Shown: positions 51,409 through 60,328 of the stretch, piece after piece
How the letters are laid out: every line of letters begins with the position of its first letter
How positions within the stretch are numbered: the stretch's first letter is position 1
Made by a program: the position numbers and the translations under genes
Origin: Luteimicrobium sp049844995
Lineage (GTDB): Bacteria; Actinomycetota; Actinomycetes; Actinomycetales; Cellulomonadaceae
DNA: 64,000 bases
Direction: 5' to 3'
Assembly: GCF_049844995.1 (NCBI RefSeq)
Contig: NZ_JBNCMC010000011.1
Location: forward strand, 1-64,000
Notes under the pieces: generated by a model
Databases searched by the model: none
The model's input: the letters and a program-made list of their open reading frames with translations, nothing else
Told to the model about the DNA's origin: nothing

Positions 51409-53676
51409 TCAGGCGCGCGGGCGACCCTCCATGGCGCGCGCGAGATGCTCCAGCAGCCGGCCCACGGACGTCGTGCTCGCGACCCGGAACTCCGCGATGG
51501 TCTCGCCCGGCCCGACCTTCACCGACACGTCGTCGGACGTGAGGACCGCGAAGGCGTGCTCGTCCGTCACGTCGTCGCCGACGTACAGGACCGCGCGCGC
51601 GTCGAGCTCGGTGCGCAGCGCGTCGACCGCCTTGCCCTTGCTGGTCTCGACGACCTGCAGCTCGACGACGTCCTTGCCCTCCAGCGCCCCCACCCCGAGG
51701 CGCTCCGCGAGGCCGCGCGCGGCCTCGGTGGCCTGGGTGGCGCCGTCGTGCGTGGACCGCCGCGTGTGCAGGACCGACGCCGTGGGCTTCTTCTCCACCC
51801 ACACGCCCGTGTGGCGGTCGGCGATCTCCTCGAGCCCGTCCGTGATGCGCTGCAGCAGCGACGTCTGCCCCTCGGTCAGGGCCAGGTCGTGGCGCTTGAT
51901 GCCGTCCGCGGTGACCTCGCCCTGCTCGGCGCCGTGCGAGCCGACGAGCAGCGTGCCCGACGGCGCGTGGCTGAGCGACGCGAGCGTGTCCAGGTCGCGG
52001 CCGGAGACGAGCGCGAGCCGCACCTGCGAGCTCGGGCGCCGCGCGAGGCGGGCGAGAGCGCGCGCCGACCGCGGGGTGGTGCGCGACGACGACGGGTCGT
52101 CGACCAGCGGCGCGAGAACGCCGTCGAAGTCCGTCGCGACGATCACCAGGCCGCCGGCCGCGGCGAGCCGGTCGAGGGCGTCCATGAGCTCGGCGCCGGG
52201 GCCCTGGCTGTCGTCGTCCTGCAGCTCGGGGGCGACGGGGGACACGGGCATCTCCTCCAGGGTGCGCAGGAACGTGCTGGACCACTTCGCGACGTCGTCG
52301 GCCATGACCTTGCGGCGCAGGCGCCGCATGCGGCGACGCTGCTCCTTGGTGTCCATGCGGGCGGCCTGCTCGATGACCGCCTTGAGCTCGTCGATGTCGT
52401 GCGGGTTGACGAGGAGCGCGCCGGACAGCTCGTCCGCGGCGCCCGTGAACTCGGACAGCACGAGCGCGCCCTGCTGGTCGGAGCGCGCCGCGATGTACTC
52501 CTTGGCGACGAGGTTCATGCCGTCCCGCAGCGACGTCACGAGCATGACGTCGGCCGCGAGGTAGAGCGCCGCCATCTCCTCGGGCGGGTAGGAGTGGTGC
52601 AGGTAGTGGATCGCGGCGTGGCCGAGCTCACCGAACTCGCCGTTGATCCGGCCGACGGCGGTCTCGACCTGCTCGCGCAGCTCCTGGTAGGCGTCGACGT
52701 TCTCGCGGCTCGGGCTGGCGACCTGCACGAGCGTCGCCTCCTCGACCGTGAGCCGACCGTCGTCGAGCAGCTCGCCGTAGGCCTTGATCCGGTGCCGGAT
52801 GCCCTTGGTGTAGTCGAGCCGGTCGACGCCCAGCATCACGACATCGGGGTCGCCGAGCTCGTTCCGGATCTCCGCCGCCCTGGCCCGGGTGGAGTCCTGC
52901 CGGGCGAGCTCGTCGAACCGGTGCGAGTCGATCGAGATCGGGAACGCCGACGCGCGGATCTCGCGGAGCGGCCGGCCGTCGGCGTCCTCGAACGTGATCT
53001 GCTGGCCGCGCGTCGAGTGCCGCGTCAGACGCCGCACGATCCGCAGGAAGTTCGCGGCGTCCCCGTTGCGCTGGAACCCGATGAGGTCAGCGCCGAGGAG
53101 CCCCTCGACCACCTGCCGGCGCCACGGGAGCTGGCTGAAGATCTCGTACGGGGGGAACGGGATGTGGTCGAAGAACCCGATGCGCACGTCGGGGCGCAGC
53201 TCACGCAGCATCGCGGGCACGAGCTGGAGCTGGTAGTCCTGCACCCAGACCGTGCCGCCCGTGCCGACCTGCGAGGCGGCGGCCTCCGCGAACCGGCGGT
53301 TCACGCGGCGGTACGCGTCCCACCACTGCCGGTGGAACGCCGGCTGCGAGATCACGTCGTGGTAGAGCGGCCAGAGGGTGTCGTTCGAGAAGCCCTCGTA
53401 GTACTGCTCGATCTCGTCCTCGTTGAGGGTCACGGGCACGAGGGTCATGCCGTCCGCCTCGAACGGGTCCGCGTACACGTCGGCGGCGCCGCCCCAGCCG
53501 ACCCAGGCGCCGTCCGCGCTCTGCATGACCGGCTCGAGCGCCGTCACCAGCCCGCCGGGCGAGCGGCGCCAGCTGAGGCTGCCGTCCTCGTCCGTCGTGA
53601 AGTCCACCGGGAGGCGGTTCGCGACCACCACCAGCTCGTTGCCGTCCGTGCTCTGTCGGCTCTTCTCTCGACTCAC
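51409..53676 (-). CDS. otsAB: Bifunctional trehalose-6-phosphate synthase/phosphatase (OtsA-OtsB fusion)
   Basis: 755 residues. The N-terminal GT20 synthase (about 1-480) has VVVANRLPVDF, WVQDYQLQLVPAMLRE, FFDHIPFPPYEIF, GVDRLDYTKGIRHRI and SLRDGMNLVAKEYIAA. The C-terminal HAD phosphatase (about 510-755) has DFDGVLAPLVDDP (nucleophile), LVSGRDLDTL, GSHGAEQGEV and YVGDDVTDEHAF. It makes trehalose from UDP-glucose and glucose-6-phosphate for osmotic and desiccation stress. The GTG at 53676 has AGGAG upstream. The fusion, in place of two separate genes, is uncommon but known in Micrococcales. Confidence 0.95.
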   Translation of the reverse strand: MSREKSRQSTDGNELVVVANRLPVDFTTDEDGSLSWRRSPGGLVTALEPVMQSADGAWVGWGGAADVYADPFEADGMTLVPVTLNEDEIEQYYEGFSNDTLWPLYHDVISQPAFHRQWWDAYRRVNRRFAEAAASQVGTGGTVWVQDYQLQLVPAMLRELRPDVRIGFFDHIPFPPYEIFSQLPWRRQVVEGLLGADLIGFQRNGDAANFLRIVRRLTRHSTRGQQITFEDADGRPLREIRASAFPISIDSHRFDELARQDSTRARAAEIRNELGDPDVVMLGVDRLDYTKGIRHRIKAYGELLDDGRLTVEEATLVQVASPSRENVDAYQELREQVETAVGRINGEFGELGHAAIHYLHHSYPPEEMAALYLAADVMLVTSLRDGMNLVAKEYIAARSDQQGALVLSEFTGAADELSGALLVNPHDIDELKAVIEQAARMDTKEQRRRMRRLRRKVMADDVAKWSSTFLRTLEEMPVSPVAPELQDDDSQGPGAELMDALDRLAAAGGLVIVATDFDGVLAPLVDDPSSSRTTPRSARALARLARRPSSQVRLALVSGRDLDTLASLSHAPSGTLLVGSHGAEQGEVTADGIKRHDLALTEGQTSLLQRITDGLEEIADRHTGVWVEKKPTASVLHTRRSTHDGATQATEAARGLAERLGVGALEGKDVVELQVVETSKGKAVDALRTELDARAVLYVGDDVTDEHAFAVLTSDDVSVKVGPGETIAEFRVASTTSVGRLLEHLARAMEGRPRA

Positions 53677-53708
53677 GTCGTGCCAGCTCCTGTCCGTCCG
53701 GTCCCTTT

Positions 53709-53714
53709 ACCCTA
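53709..53714 (-). promoter_or_regulatory. -10 hexamer TAGGGT upstream of otsAB
   Basis: TAGGGT on the minus strand about 30 bases before the GTG, consistent with a short leader. Confidence 0.45.
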
Positions 53715-53815
53715 TCCGGGCCCGACGGCGCACGCCGGGGGCGGTGCGCGGGCGCGCGGTCGTCGTCGGGCGTCCCACCGGCGGCGACGTCCCACGCGGA
53801 CCGCGGCCGCGCCGC

Positions 53816-53827
53816 TACGGTGAACCC
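53816..53827 (+). promoter_or_regulatory. Leaderless-type -10, TACGGT, before ATG 53828
   Basis: TACGGT at 53816-53821, six bases, then the kinase ATG. Confidence 0.7.
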
Positions 53828-55534
53828 ATGTGGGCTGCGGCGACACCCGGCGACGAGGTGGGTGGATACCGGATCGTCGCGCGCCTCGGCCAGGGTGCGA
53901 CCGGGGCGGTGTACCGCGCGGAGGACGGCGGCGGGAACCCCGTCGCGATCAAGGTCCTGCACGCCGGCCCCGACACCGACGAGTCCGCCCGCGCCAGGCT
54001 CGCGCGCGAGGCGGCGACCCTGCGCCGCCTCGACCACCCCGCCGTCGCGGCCGTCCTCGACGTCGAGCTCGAGGGCGAGTCGCCCTTCATCGTGACGGAG
54101 CTCGTCGACGGGACCAGCCTCGAGGACGACGTCGCCCGCCACGGCGCGTACGACGCCGACCGGCTGGCCGCGCTCGCGGGGAGCCTGGCCGACGCGCTCG
54201 AGTCGGTGCACGGGGCCGGCGTCGTGCACCGCGACCTCAAGCCCAGCAACATCATGGTGACGGCGCGCGGGCCCGTGCTCATCGACTTCGGCATCGCGCA
54301 CGGGTTCGAGGACGCCCGCATGACGACCGAGGGCCTCGTCATGGGGACGCCCGGGTACCTCGCCCCCGAGATGCTCACGGGCGCGAGCCCGTCCGTCGCG
54401 ACGGACTGGTGGGGCTGGGCGGCGTCGCTCGCGTTCGCCGCGACCGCGCGCGCGCCCTTCGGGGTGACGCCCGTCGACGCCGTCCTCGCCCGCGCCCAAG
54501 CCGGGTCCGCCGACCTGCGCGGGCTCGGGCCGCTGCGCACGGACGCGATCGCCGGGGCGCTCCGGCCCGACCCGGCCGAGCGCTGGGAGCCCGCGGACGT
54601 CGTCGGGAGCCTGCGCAAGGCCGCCGACGTCGGCGACGACCCGGCCGCCGTGTCGCCCGCCGACCTCGCCGCAACCGTCGCGCTCGGCGCCCCCGACCAG
54701 TGGCCCACCCAGGTCGTGACCCGCGACCCGCGCACCGCTCCTGTCAACGACGGCCGGACGCGCGCCATCGCCGCGGACGTCCCGCCCCCGCCCCCGCCGC
54801 CCACGGACGATGCCGCGCCGGTGTACGGCGTCGGGGGCGAGCGCGCCCTCGGGGCCGACGACGCCGACACCGACTGGCTCCGGCCCGTGCTGGAGGAGGT
54901 CTACGAGGCCCCGTCCGGGTACGTGCGGCCCAGCCACGCCGCCCGCTCCGCGCTCCTGTTCACGCTCGCCCTGCCGCTCGTCGCCGCGGCCGCCACCTGG
55001 CCGGGGCTCGCCTTCGTGGCGCTCGCCGTGCTCGTCGTCCTCGCCCGGTACGTCGGCTACGCCGCCAACTCTCTGCACGGCCGCCGCGAACGCCGCGGGG
55101 TCGGGCGCTCCGACCCCGCACGCGTCGCCGTCAGCGCTCCCTGGCACGTCGTGCGCGCCGCCGTCGGCTCGCTCCCCTCCCTGGTCATCGCGGGGTGCGC
55201 CGGACTGGTGCTCGTCGTCGGGTCGTGGTGGGTGCTCGACCGGCAGGTCCTGGTCGCCGACACCGACCACCCCGACCAGAACGCGCCCTGGCTGTACGGG
55301 CTCGTCCTTGCCGGGACCATGGCCGTCGCCGTCCTGCTCGCCTGGTTCGGGCCCGCGACCGCCACCACCCGCGAGGGCGCGCGCGCCGGGCTGCGGCACC
55401 TCGTCCCCGGGCGGCGGGCCGCGCTCGTCGTCGGGGTGCTGGCGCTCGCCGCCGCCGTGTGGTTGGTGTGGATCGCGTGGGACGCGCACGCGATCGGGTG
55501 GTGGCCGTTCCCCGGGGCGCCTGACTTCTCCTGA
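53828..55534 (+). CDS. Membrane Ser/Thr protein kinase (PknB-like) with a four-helix C-terminal domain
   Basis: 568 residues. The Hanks-type kinase domain (about 10-265) is intact: glycine loop RLGQGATGAVYRAE, lysine VAIKVLH, VVHRDLKPSNIM, LIDFGIAH and GTPGYLAPEM. A Pro/Asp-rich linker (to about 375) leads to four membrane helices (about 376-416, 448-471, 487-510 and 536-556). There is no PASTA or other external sensor domain, unlike PknB. The start is set by a leaderless hexamer. It is divergent from otsAB. The substrate is unknown. Confidence 0.88.
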   Translation: MWAAATPGDEVGGYRIVARLGQGATGAVYRAEDGGGNPVAIKVLHAGPDTDESARARLAREAATLRRLDHPAVAAVLDVELEGESPFIVTELVDGTSLEDDVARHGAYDADRLAALAGSLADALESVHGAGVVHRDLKPSNIMVTARGPVLIDFGIAHGFEDARMTTEGLVMGTPGYLAPEMLTGASPSVATDWWGWAASLAFAATARAPFGVTPVDAVLARAQAGSADLRGLGPLRTDAIAGALRPDPAERWEPADVVGSLRKAADVGDDPAAVSPADLAATVALGAPDQWPTQVVTRDPRTAPVNDGRTRAIAADVPPPPPPPTDDAAPVYGVGGERALGADDADTDWLRPVLEEVYEAPSGYVRPSHAARSALLFTLALPLVAAAATWPGLAFVALAVLVVLARYVGYAANSLHGRRERRGVGRSDPARVAVSAPWHVVRAAVGSLPSLVIAGCAGLVLVVGSWWVLDRQVLVADTDHPDQNAPWLYGLVLAGTMAVAVLLAWFGPATATTREGARAGLRHLVPGRRAALVVGVLALAAAVWLVWIAWDAHAIGWWPFPGAPDFS

Positions 55535-56008
55535 GGTGCTTCGGGCGTCCAGCTGTCGGTCGGTCGTGGGTCCGGGGGTGTGCGCGCGACCTACCATCCG
55601 CCTCCCTCGTTCCTCGGTCGGCTCCCGCCAGCCCCGCCACGGTCGCGCGCACACCCCCGGACCCACGACCTCGCGCGCCGTCTCACCACCGTGCCGGTGC
55701 CGCACTGCCCGCAGGTTGGGTTCCCCGCGATCGTCGCCCCTCGCCTCGCCGAGCGCGGCGTTCACGACCGGGACCGCCGCCGAACACGGGGGCGTGCACC
55801 GATTCCTGCGTGATCTGGTGCGCAAGCCCGTGGTCGAGGCACGGTGGGCCCGGCAGTGCGGGCGGGGAGCATCCGCATGCTCGACGGCGCCGGTTGCGGC
55901 AGGGCGGGCGTGTTCAGCCCACGTTCAGGCCGGCGCGTTTGGATACGCTGTGCCCCTACGGAGCGAGGCACCGGTACGTGCCGCGCGCGAACGAGAACAG
56001 GACACGGG
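55535..56008. other. 474-base spacer with a large inverted repeat
   Basis: No convincing gene. It contains the perfect 30-base inverted repeat at 55562-55670 and a TACGCT hexamer (55944-55949) that may be the -10 of the DsbA-like gene. Open frames crossing it use codons unlike neighbouring genes. Confidence 0.6.
55562..55670. repeat. Perfect 30-base inverted repeat with 49-base loop
   Basis: Arms 55562-55591 and 55641-55670 are exact reverse complements, each containing GGGGGTGTGCGCGCG or its complement. They start 28 bases after the kinase stop. It could be a terminator, a MITE-like element or a processing site. Confidence 0.85.
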
Positions 56009-56839
56009 ATGCCCGACGACTCGAACCTGACCAAGGCGCAGCGCCGCGACGCCGCGCGCGCCGAGGCCCTGAAGCTGCGTCAGGAGCAGGAACGCCGCGA
56101 GAAGCGGAACCGCTTCATCACGATCGGCGTCCTCGTCGTGCTCGTGGTCGTGGTCGTTCTCGCCGTGGTCTTCATCAACCAGGCCAACAAGCCGAAGTCG
56201 CTCGCGGATCTCAAGGCGCCCTCGACCGCCGAGTCCGTCAAGGACGGCGGCGGCATCCCCGTCGACAAGGACGGCGTGGCCGGCAAGACGAATGCCGGTG
56301 CCGTCACGCTGGATCTGTACTACGACTACATGTGCCCCCGGTGCGGCGAGTTTGAGAAGGTCAACAAGGACGACCTCGACTCGCTGCGCGAGGACGGGAC
56401 CATCACGTTCGTCATGCACCCCGTCGCGATCCTCAACTCGTCTTCGCAGGGCACGAACTACTCGACGAGGTCCGGCAGCGCGTTCGCGACGGTCGCCGAC
56501 CAGGAGCCCGACAAGGTCATCCAGTTCCACGAGGCGCTCTACGCGAACCAGCCGAGCGAGGGCAGCACGGGCCTGACCGACGACCAGCTCAAGGCCTACG
56601 CAGTCCAGGCCGGGGTGTCGCAGAAGGTCGCCGACCAGTTCAGTCAGCACACCTTCGGCGACTGGGTCGACGCCTGGACGAGCAACGCCGGCAAGGACAA
56701 GAACCTCATCAACGCGCAGAGTGGTGGCTTCGGCACCCCCACGATCCTCATCAACGGCAAGCAGTGGACCGGCAACTGGTCCCAGGCGGGCGCGCTGAAG
56801 TCCGCGATCGAGGCGGCGAAGTCCGGCTCGACGAGCTGA
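56009..56839 (+). CDS. DsbA-like thioredoxin-fold membrane-anchored disulfide protein
   Basis: 276 residues. A charged cytoplasmic N-terminus (LTKAQRRDAARAEALKLR) leads to one membrane helix (about 35-57, FITIGVLVVLVVVVVLAVVF), then an external thioredoxin-4 domain. The redox site is YYDYMCPRCGEFEKV, a CPRC variant. The cis-Pro region is GGFGTPTILINGK. It probably oxidises or isomerises secreted proteins with MPR-type partners. The ATG at 56009 is chosen with AGGACACGGG upstream. A strong terminator follows. Confidence 0.9.
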   Translation: MPDDSNLTKAQRRDAARAEALKLRQEQERREKRNRFITIGVLVVLVVVVVLAVVFINQANKPKSLADLKAPSTAESVKDGGGIPVDKDGVAGKTNAGAVTLDLYYDYMCPRCGEFEKVNKDDLDSLREDGTITFVMHPVAILNSSSQGTNYSTRSGSAFATVADQEPDKVIQFHEALYANQPSEGSTGLTDDQLKAYAVQAGVSQKVADQFSQHTFGDWVDAWTSNAGKDKNLINAQSGGFGTPTILINGKQWTGNWSQAGALKSAIEAAKSGSTS

Positions 56840-56866
56840 CGGACGACCGGTCGCCGAGAGCGACCC

Positions 56867-56908
56867 ACGACGGAGCCCGGACCGCCACGGCGGCCCGGGC
56901 TCCGTCGT
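56867..56908 (+). terminator. Terminator of the DsbA-like gene
   Basis: 14-bp outer stem (ACGACGGAGCCCGG with its complement), 28 bases after the stop. Confidence 0.85.
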
Positions 56909-56995
56909 CTGCGCCCGGCACGGAGCGCCCGGTAGGCTGTGCGGCGCATCCGTGTGCAGGCCGGGAGCCTTCCGTGCCCGGTCGTCGCACGACGT

Positions 56996-57068
56996 GCCGC
57001 CTTAGCTCAGCTGGTAGAGCGCTCGCCTTGTAAGCGAAAGGTCGTCGGTTCGAACCCGACAGGCGGCT
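56996..57068 (+). tRNA. tRNA-Thr, anticodon TGT
   Basis: 73-base cloverleaf. Acceptor GCCGCCT pairs with AGGCGGC, discriminator T; D arm GCTC/GAGC; anticodon loop CTTGTAA gives TGT (reads ACA, wobble ACG); T arm GTCGG-TTCGAAC-CCGAC. The outermost anticodon-stem pair (C27-A43) is mismatched; the other four are good. CCA is not encoded. The sequence matches the usual actinobacterial pattern for this tRNA. Confidence 0.96.
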
Positions 57069-57204
57069 CCGTTCAGCTCGTCCGGCGCAGGCGGGCCGGC
57101 CGCCCGAACCATGCTTTGCGCGGTTCGGCCGTGATGCCCGGTGCGCTTTCGCGGGACCCCGAGGGTGCCCGTAGCGTGGTGGGCAGCCGACCCGGGGGGA
57201 TCCG

Positions 57205-58452
57205 ATGGCTGCTCACGAGAACGTCCCGTTTGACCCCGCCCTGACGGACCTCTACAAGGACCTGCACCGGCATCCCGAGCTCGGCTTCCAGGAGCACCGC
57301 ACGGCCGACGTCGTCGCCGACCGGCTGCGGGCGTCCGGGTTCGACGTGACGACCGCCGTCGGCAGGACGGGCGTCGTCGGGGTGCTGAGGAACGGCGCCG
57401 GCCCGACCGCTCTGCTCCGGGCCGACATGGACGCCCTCCCGGTCGAGGAGGAGACGGGGCTCGCCTACGCGAGCACCGCGACGGCGACCGACGAGAGCGG
57501 GAGGACCGTCCGTGTCGACCACGCGTGCGGGCACGATCTGCACACGACGTGCCTCCTCGGGGCCGCCGACGTCCTGGCGCGTGACCGCACGAGCTGGGCG
57601 GGCACGCTGGTCGTGGTGTTCCAGCCGGCCGAGGAGCTCGGCAAGGGCGCGCAGGCGATGGTCGACGACGGGCTGTACGACCGCGTCCCTATCCCCGACG
57701 TGGTGCTCGGGCAGCACGTCGCCCCCCTGCCGGCCGGCAAGATCGCCGGGCACGCGGGCGCGTCGTACGCGGGCTCCGACTCGTTGCGCGTCCGGCTGGT
57801 CGGACGGGGTGCGCACGGTTCCATGCCGCAGGCGTCGATCGATCCCGTGGTGATGGCGTCGGCGACCGTCCTGCGCCTGCAGACGATCATCTCGCGGGAG
57901 GTCCCGAGCACGGAGACGGCGGTCCTGACGGTGGGCTCGATCCACGCGGGCGACGCGGCGAACGTCATCCCGGGCGACGCGGAGCTGCAGCTCAACATCC
58001 GCAGCTTCGACGAGGCGACGCGGCAGCGGATCCTGGCGGCGGTCGACCGTGTCGTCAAGGGCGAGGCCGCGACCGCCGGAGCGACCGACGAGCCCGTGGT
58101 CACCGCGACGGAGCGGTTCCCGGTCGTCGTGAACGACGCCGGTGCGCTCGCCCGGACGCTGGGCGCCTTCGCGGCGTGGCTGGGCCCCGACAAGATCCTC
58201 GACCCAGGAGCGGGCGGAGGCAGCGAGGACGTCGGGGTGCTCGCGACCGCGGCCGGCGCCCCGTTGTCGTACTGGTTGCTGGGCGGCACCGACCCGACGC
58301 TGTTCACGACGGGAGACATGAGTGACCCCGCGCTCCTCACGGTCCCGTCCAACCACTCGCCCCGCTACGCCCCGGTCCTCGACCCCACGCTGCCCGACGG
58401 CGTGACGGCGCTCGTGACCGCCGCCCGGACCTGGCTTCCGCCCTCGGGCTGA
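57205..58452 (+). CDS. M20-family amidohydrolase (IAA-amino acid hydrolase / hippuricase-like)
   Basis: 415 residues. Motifs: LHRHPELGFQEHRTADVV, LLRADMDALPVEEETG, VDHACGHDLHTTCLLGAA (metal ligands), FQPAEELGKGAQAMVDDG and the dimerisation domain start GRGAHGSMPQASIDPVVMA. It should cleave an N-acyl-amino acid amide bond; the substrate is unknown. It looks cytoplasmic. A GGGGGG stretch precedes the ATG. Confidence 0.92.
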   Translation: MAAHENVPFDPALTDLYKDLHRHPELGFQEHRTADVVADRLRASGFDVTTAVGRTGVVGVLRNGAGPTALLRADMDALPVEEETGLAYASTATATDESGRTVRVDHACGHDLHTTCLLGAADVLARDRTSWAGTLVVVFQPAEELGKGAQAMVDDGLYDRVPIPDVVLGQHVAPLPAGKIAGHAGASYAGSDSLRVRLVGRGAHGSMPQASIDPVVMASATVLRLQTIISREVPSTETAVLTVGSIHAGDAANVIPGDAELQLNIRSFDEATRQRILAAVDRVVKGEAATAGATDEPVVTATERFPVVVNDAGALARTLGAFAAWLGPDKILDPGAGGGSEDVGVLATAAGAPLSYWLLGGTDPTLFTTGDMSDPALLTVPSNHSPRYAPVLDPTLPDGVTALVTAARTWLPPSG

Positions 58453-58472
58453 CCGGCGTGGGCGGTCGCGGC

Positions 58473-58484
58473 TACCGTGTCCTG
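58473..58484 (+). promoter_or_regulatory. Leaderless-type -10, TACCGT, before GTG 58485
   Basis: TACCGT at 58473-58478, six bases, then the ABC ATPase GTG. Confidence 0.7.
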
Positions 58485-59486
58485 GTGCCCACGACACCGA
58501 CGCCCGAGGGGGCACGTCCGCCCCAGCCTGCACCGCTGACCCGCGCCGCCGCGACGTCGGGCGGCGGTCCGGTGGTGTCCGCACGCGGCCTGACCAAGCG
58601 CTTCGGCGACTTCGTCGCGGTGGACGGCATCGACTTCGAGGTCGCGCCCGGCGAGTCGTTCGGGCTCCTCGGCCCCAACGGTGCCGGCAAGTCGACGACG
58701 ATGCGCATGGTCGGCGCCGTCTCGGCCCGCTCGGGCGGGGAGCTCACCGTCCTCGGCCTCGACCCGGACGACCACGGCCCCCGCATCCGCGCCCAGCTCG
58801 GCGTCGTCCCGCAGGAGGACAACCTCGACGGCGAGCTCACCGCGCGCGGCAACCTCGTGACGTACGGCCGCTACTTCGGGATCCCGCGGGCGGTGTGCGC
58901 TCAGCGCGCCACGGAGCTGCTGGCCTTCGCGCAGCTCAGCGAGCGTGCGGACGCGAAGGTCGACGAGCTGTCGGGCGGGATGAAGCGTCGCCTGACGATC
59001 GCCCGCGCGCTGGTCAACGAGCCGCGCCTGCTCATGCTCGACGAGCCGACCACCGGCCTCGACCCGCAGGCCCGCCACATCCTGTGGGACCGCCTCTTCC
59101 GGCTCAAGGAGCAGGGCACGACGCTCGTCGTCACGACCCACTTCATGGACGAGGCCGAGCAGCTGTGCGAGCGGCTCGTCGTCGTCGACCACGGGAAGAT
59201 CATGGCCGAGGGCAGCCCGGCCCAGCTGATCCGCCGCTACTCGTCGCGCGAGGTGGCCGAGCTCCGCTTCGGCACGGACCGCAACGAGGCCGCCGCCCGC
59301 GTGCTCGCGGAGGTCGGCGACCGCCTGGAGATCCTCCCCGACCGCGTGCTCGTCTACGCGTCCGACGGCGAGGCGATCCTCGAGCAGGTCGCCGCGCGCG
59401 GGCTGCGGCCCACCACGAGCCTCGTGCGCAGGTCCAGCCTCGAGGACGTGTTCCTCCGCCTCACGGGGCGGAGCCTGATCGAGTGA
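58485..59486 (+). CDS. ABC-2 type exporter ATP-binding protein (NodI/DrrA-like)
   Basis: 333 residues. Walker A LLGPNGAGKSTTMR, Q-loop GVVPQEDNLDGELT, signature ELSGGMKRRLTIARALVN, Walker B LLMLDEPTTGLDPQARH and switch TTHFMDEAEQL. The C-terminal extension of about 70 residues is typical of the DrrA/NodI branch. The first 30 residues are Pro/Thr-rich. It overlaps the first permease gene (GTGA), forming a three-gene exporter operon. Cargo unknown; lipid, glycan or drug are possible. Confidence 0.93.
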   Translation: MPTTPTPEGARPPQPAPLTRAAATSGGGPVVSARGLTKRFGDFVAVDGIDFEVAPGESFGLLGPNGAGKSTTMRMVGAVSARSGGELTVLGLDPDDHGPRIRAQLGVVPQEDNLDGELTARGNLVTYGRYFGIPRAVCAQRATELLAFAQLSERADAKVDELSGGMKRRLTIARALVNEPRLLMLDEPTTGLDPQARHILWDRLFRLKEQGTTLVVTTHFMDEAEQLCERLVVVDHGKIMAEGSPAQLIRRYSSREVAELRFGTDRNEAAARVLAEVGDRLEILPDRVLVYASDGEAILEQVAARGLRPTTSLVRRSSLEDVFLRLTGRSLIE

Positions 59487-60328
59487 GCGCCGCCCTGCCC
59501 GACGCCGCAGCGCCCGACGCCGCAGCGCCAGAGGCCCCCGTCCGGAGGTTCGGCGCCTGGTACGTCGCCGAGTACCGCCTGCGCGCCATGAAGGCGTACG
59601 GCTGGACGATCGTCGTGGGCGGCCTGGGGAGCCCGCTGCTGTACCTCCTGGGCCTCGGCATGGGGCTCGCGACGTTCATCGACACACCCGTCGCGTCGGG
59701 CCCGAACGGCCCCGTCGACTACGTGGTCTTCGTGGCCCCGGCGCTCCTGGTCACGGCCGCGATCTCCGTCGCGACGGAGGAGTTCACCTACGTCATCATG
59801 GAGGGCTTCCGCTGGCGGAAGCTGTTCTGGGGCCTCAACGCGACGCCCGTCCAGCCCGGGCAGATCGCCGGGGGCATCGTCATCGCGGTGCTCGCCCGGA
59901 TGCTGTTCACCACGGTCGCGTACGCGCTCCTCGCGCTGGCGTTCGGGGCCCTCGGGAACCCGTGGACGGTCGTCGTGCTGCCGTTCGTCGGGGTGCTCGG
60001 TGGTCTCGCGTTCGGGCTGCCGCTGATGGCGTACTCGGCGGGGCTCACCGAGGACAAGGGCCAGTTCGCGATCGTGCAGCGGTTCATCTTCACGCCGATG
60101 TTCCTGTTCTCCGGCACCTTCTACCCGCTCGCGACCCTCCCGGGCTGGCTGCACTGGATCGGTTGGGTCTCGCCGTTGTGGCACGCGACCCAGCTCGGCC
60201 GCGTGATCTCCTACGGCGAGAGCGAGCCCGGCTGGCTGATCGCGGTGCACCTCGTCGTGCTCGTCGGCCTCGTCGCCGGCGGGGCGGTCGCGGTGAACCG
60301 CCGCTTCACGAGGAGGCTGCGCGCATGA
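59483..60328 (+). CDS. ABC-2 type permease, first of pair
   Basis: 281 residues with six membrane helices beginning at about 39. The NodJ-like pattern includes LYLLGLGMGLATFID, FVAPALLVTAAISVATEEFTY, FIFTPMFLFSGTFYPLATLPG and WVSPLWHATQLGR. The start overlaps the ATPase stop (GTGA) and its stop overlaps the second permease (ATGA). It pairs with that protein to form the channel. Confidence 0.92.
   Translation: MSAALPDAAAPDAAAPEAPVRRFGAWYVAEYRLRAMKAYGWTIVVGGLGSPLLYLLGLGMGLATFIDTPVASGPNGPVDYVVFVAPALLVTAAISVATEEFTYVIMEGFRWRKLFWGLNATPVQPGQIAGGIVIAVLARMLFTTVAYALLALAFGALGNPWTVVVLPFVGVLGGLAFGLPLMAYSAGLTEDKGQFAIVQRFIFTPMFLFSGTFYPLATLPGWLHWIGWVSPLWHATQLGRVISYGESEPGWLIAVHLVVLVGLVAGGAVAVNRRFTRRLRA

Larger units (their letters stand above)
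56840..57204. other. 365-base region with a terminator and tRNA gene
   Basis: Between the DsbA-like gene and the M20 gene. It contains the terminator at 56867-56908, tRNA-Thr, and a TAGCGT hexamer (57172-57177) that may serve the M20 gene. Nothing else is seen. Confidence 0.6.

Noticed and set aside
51409..52200. OtsB domain inactive because DFDGVLAPL differs from DFDGTLAPI
   Set aside because: The two catalytic aspartates, the SGRD motif and GDDVTDEHAF are intact; the Thr-to-Val change alone does not argue for loss of activity.
55580..55813. 77-codon ORF over the inverted repeat
   Set aside because: It reads one arm and the loop; the same words appear in the opposite strand because of the palindrome, so the coding signal is an artefact.
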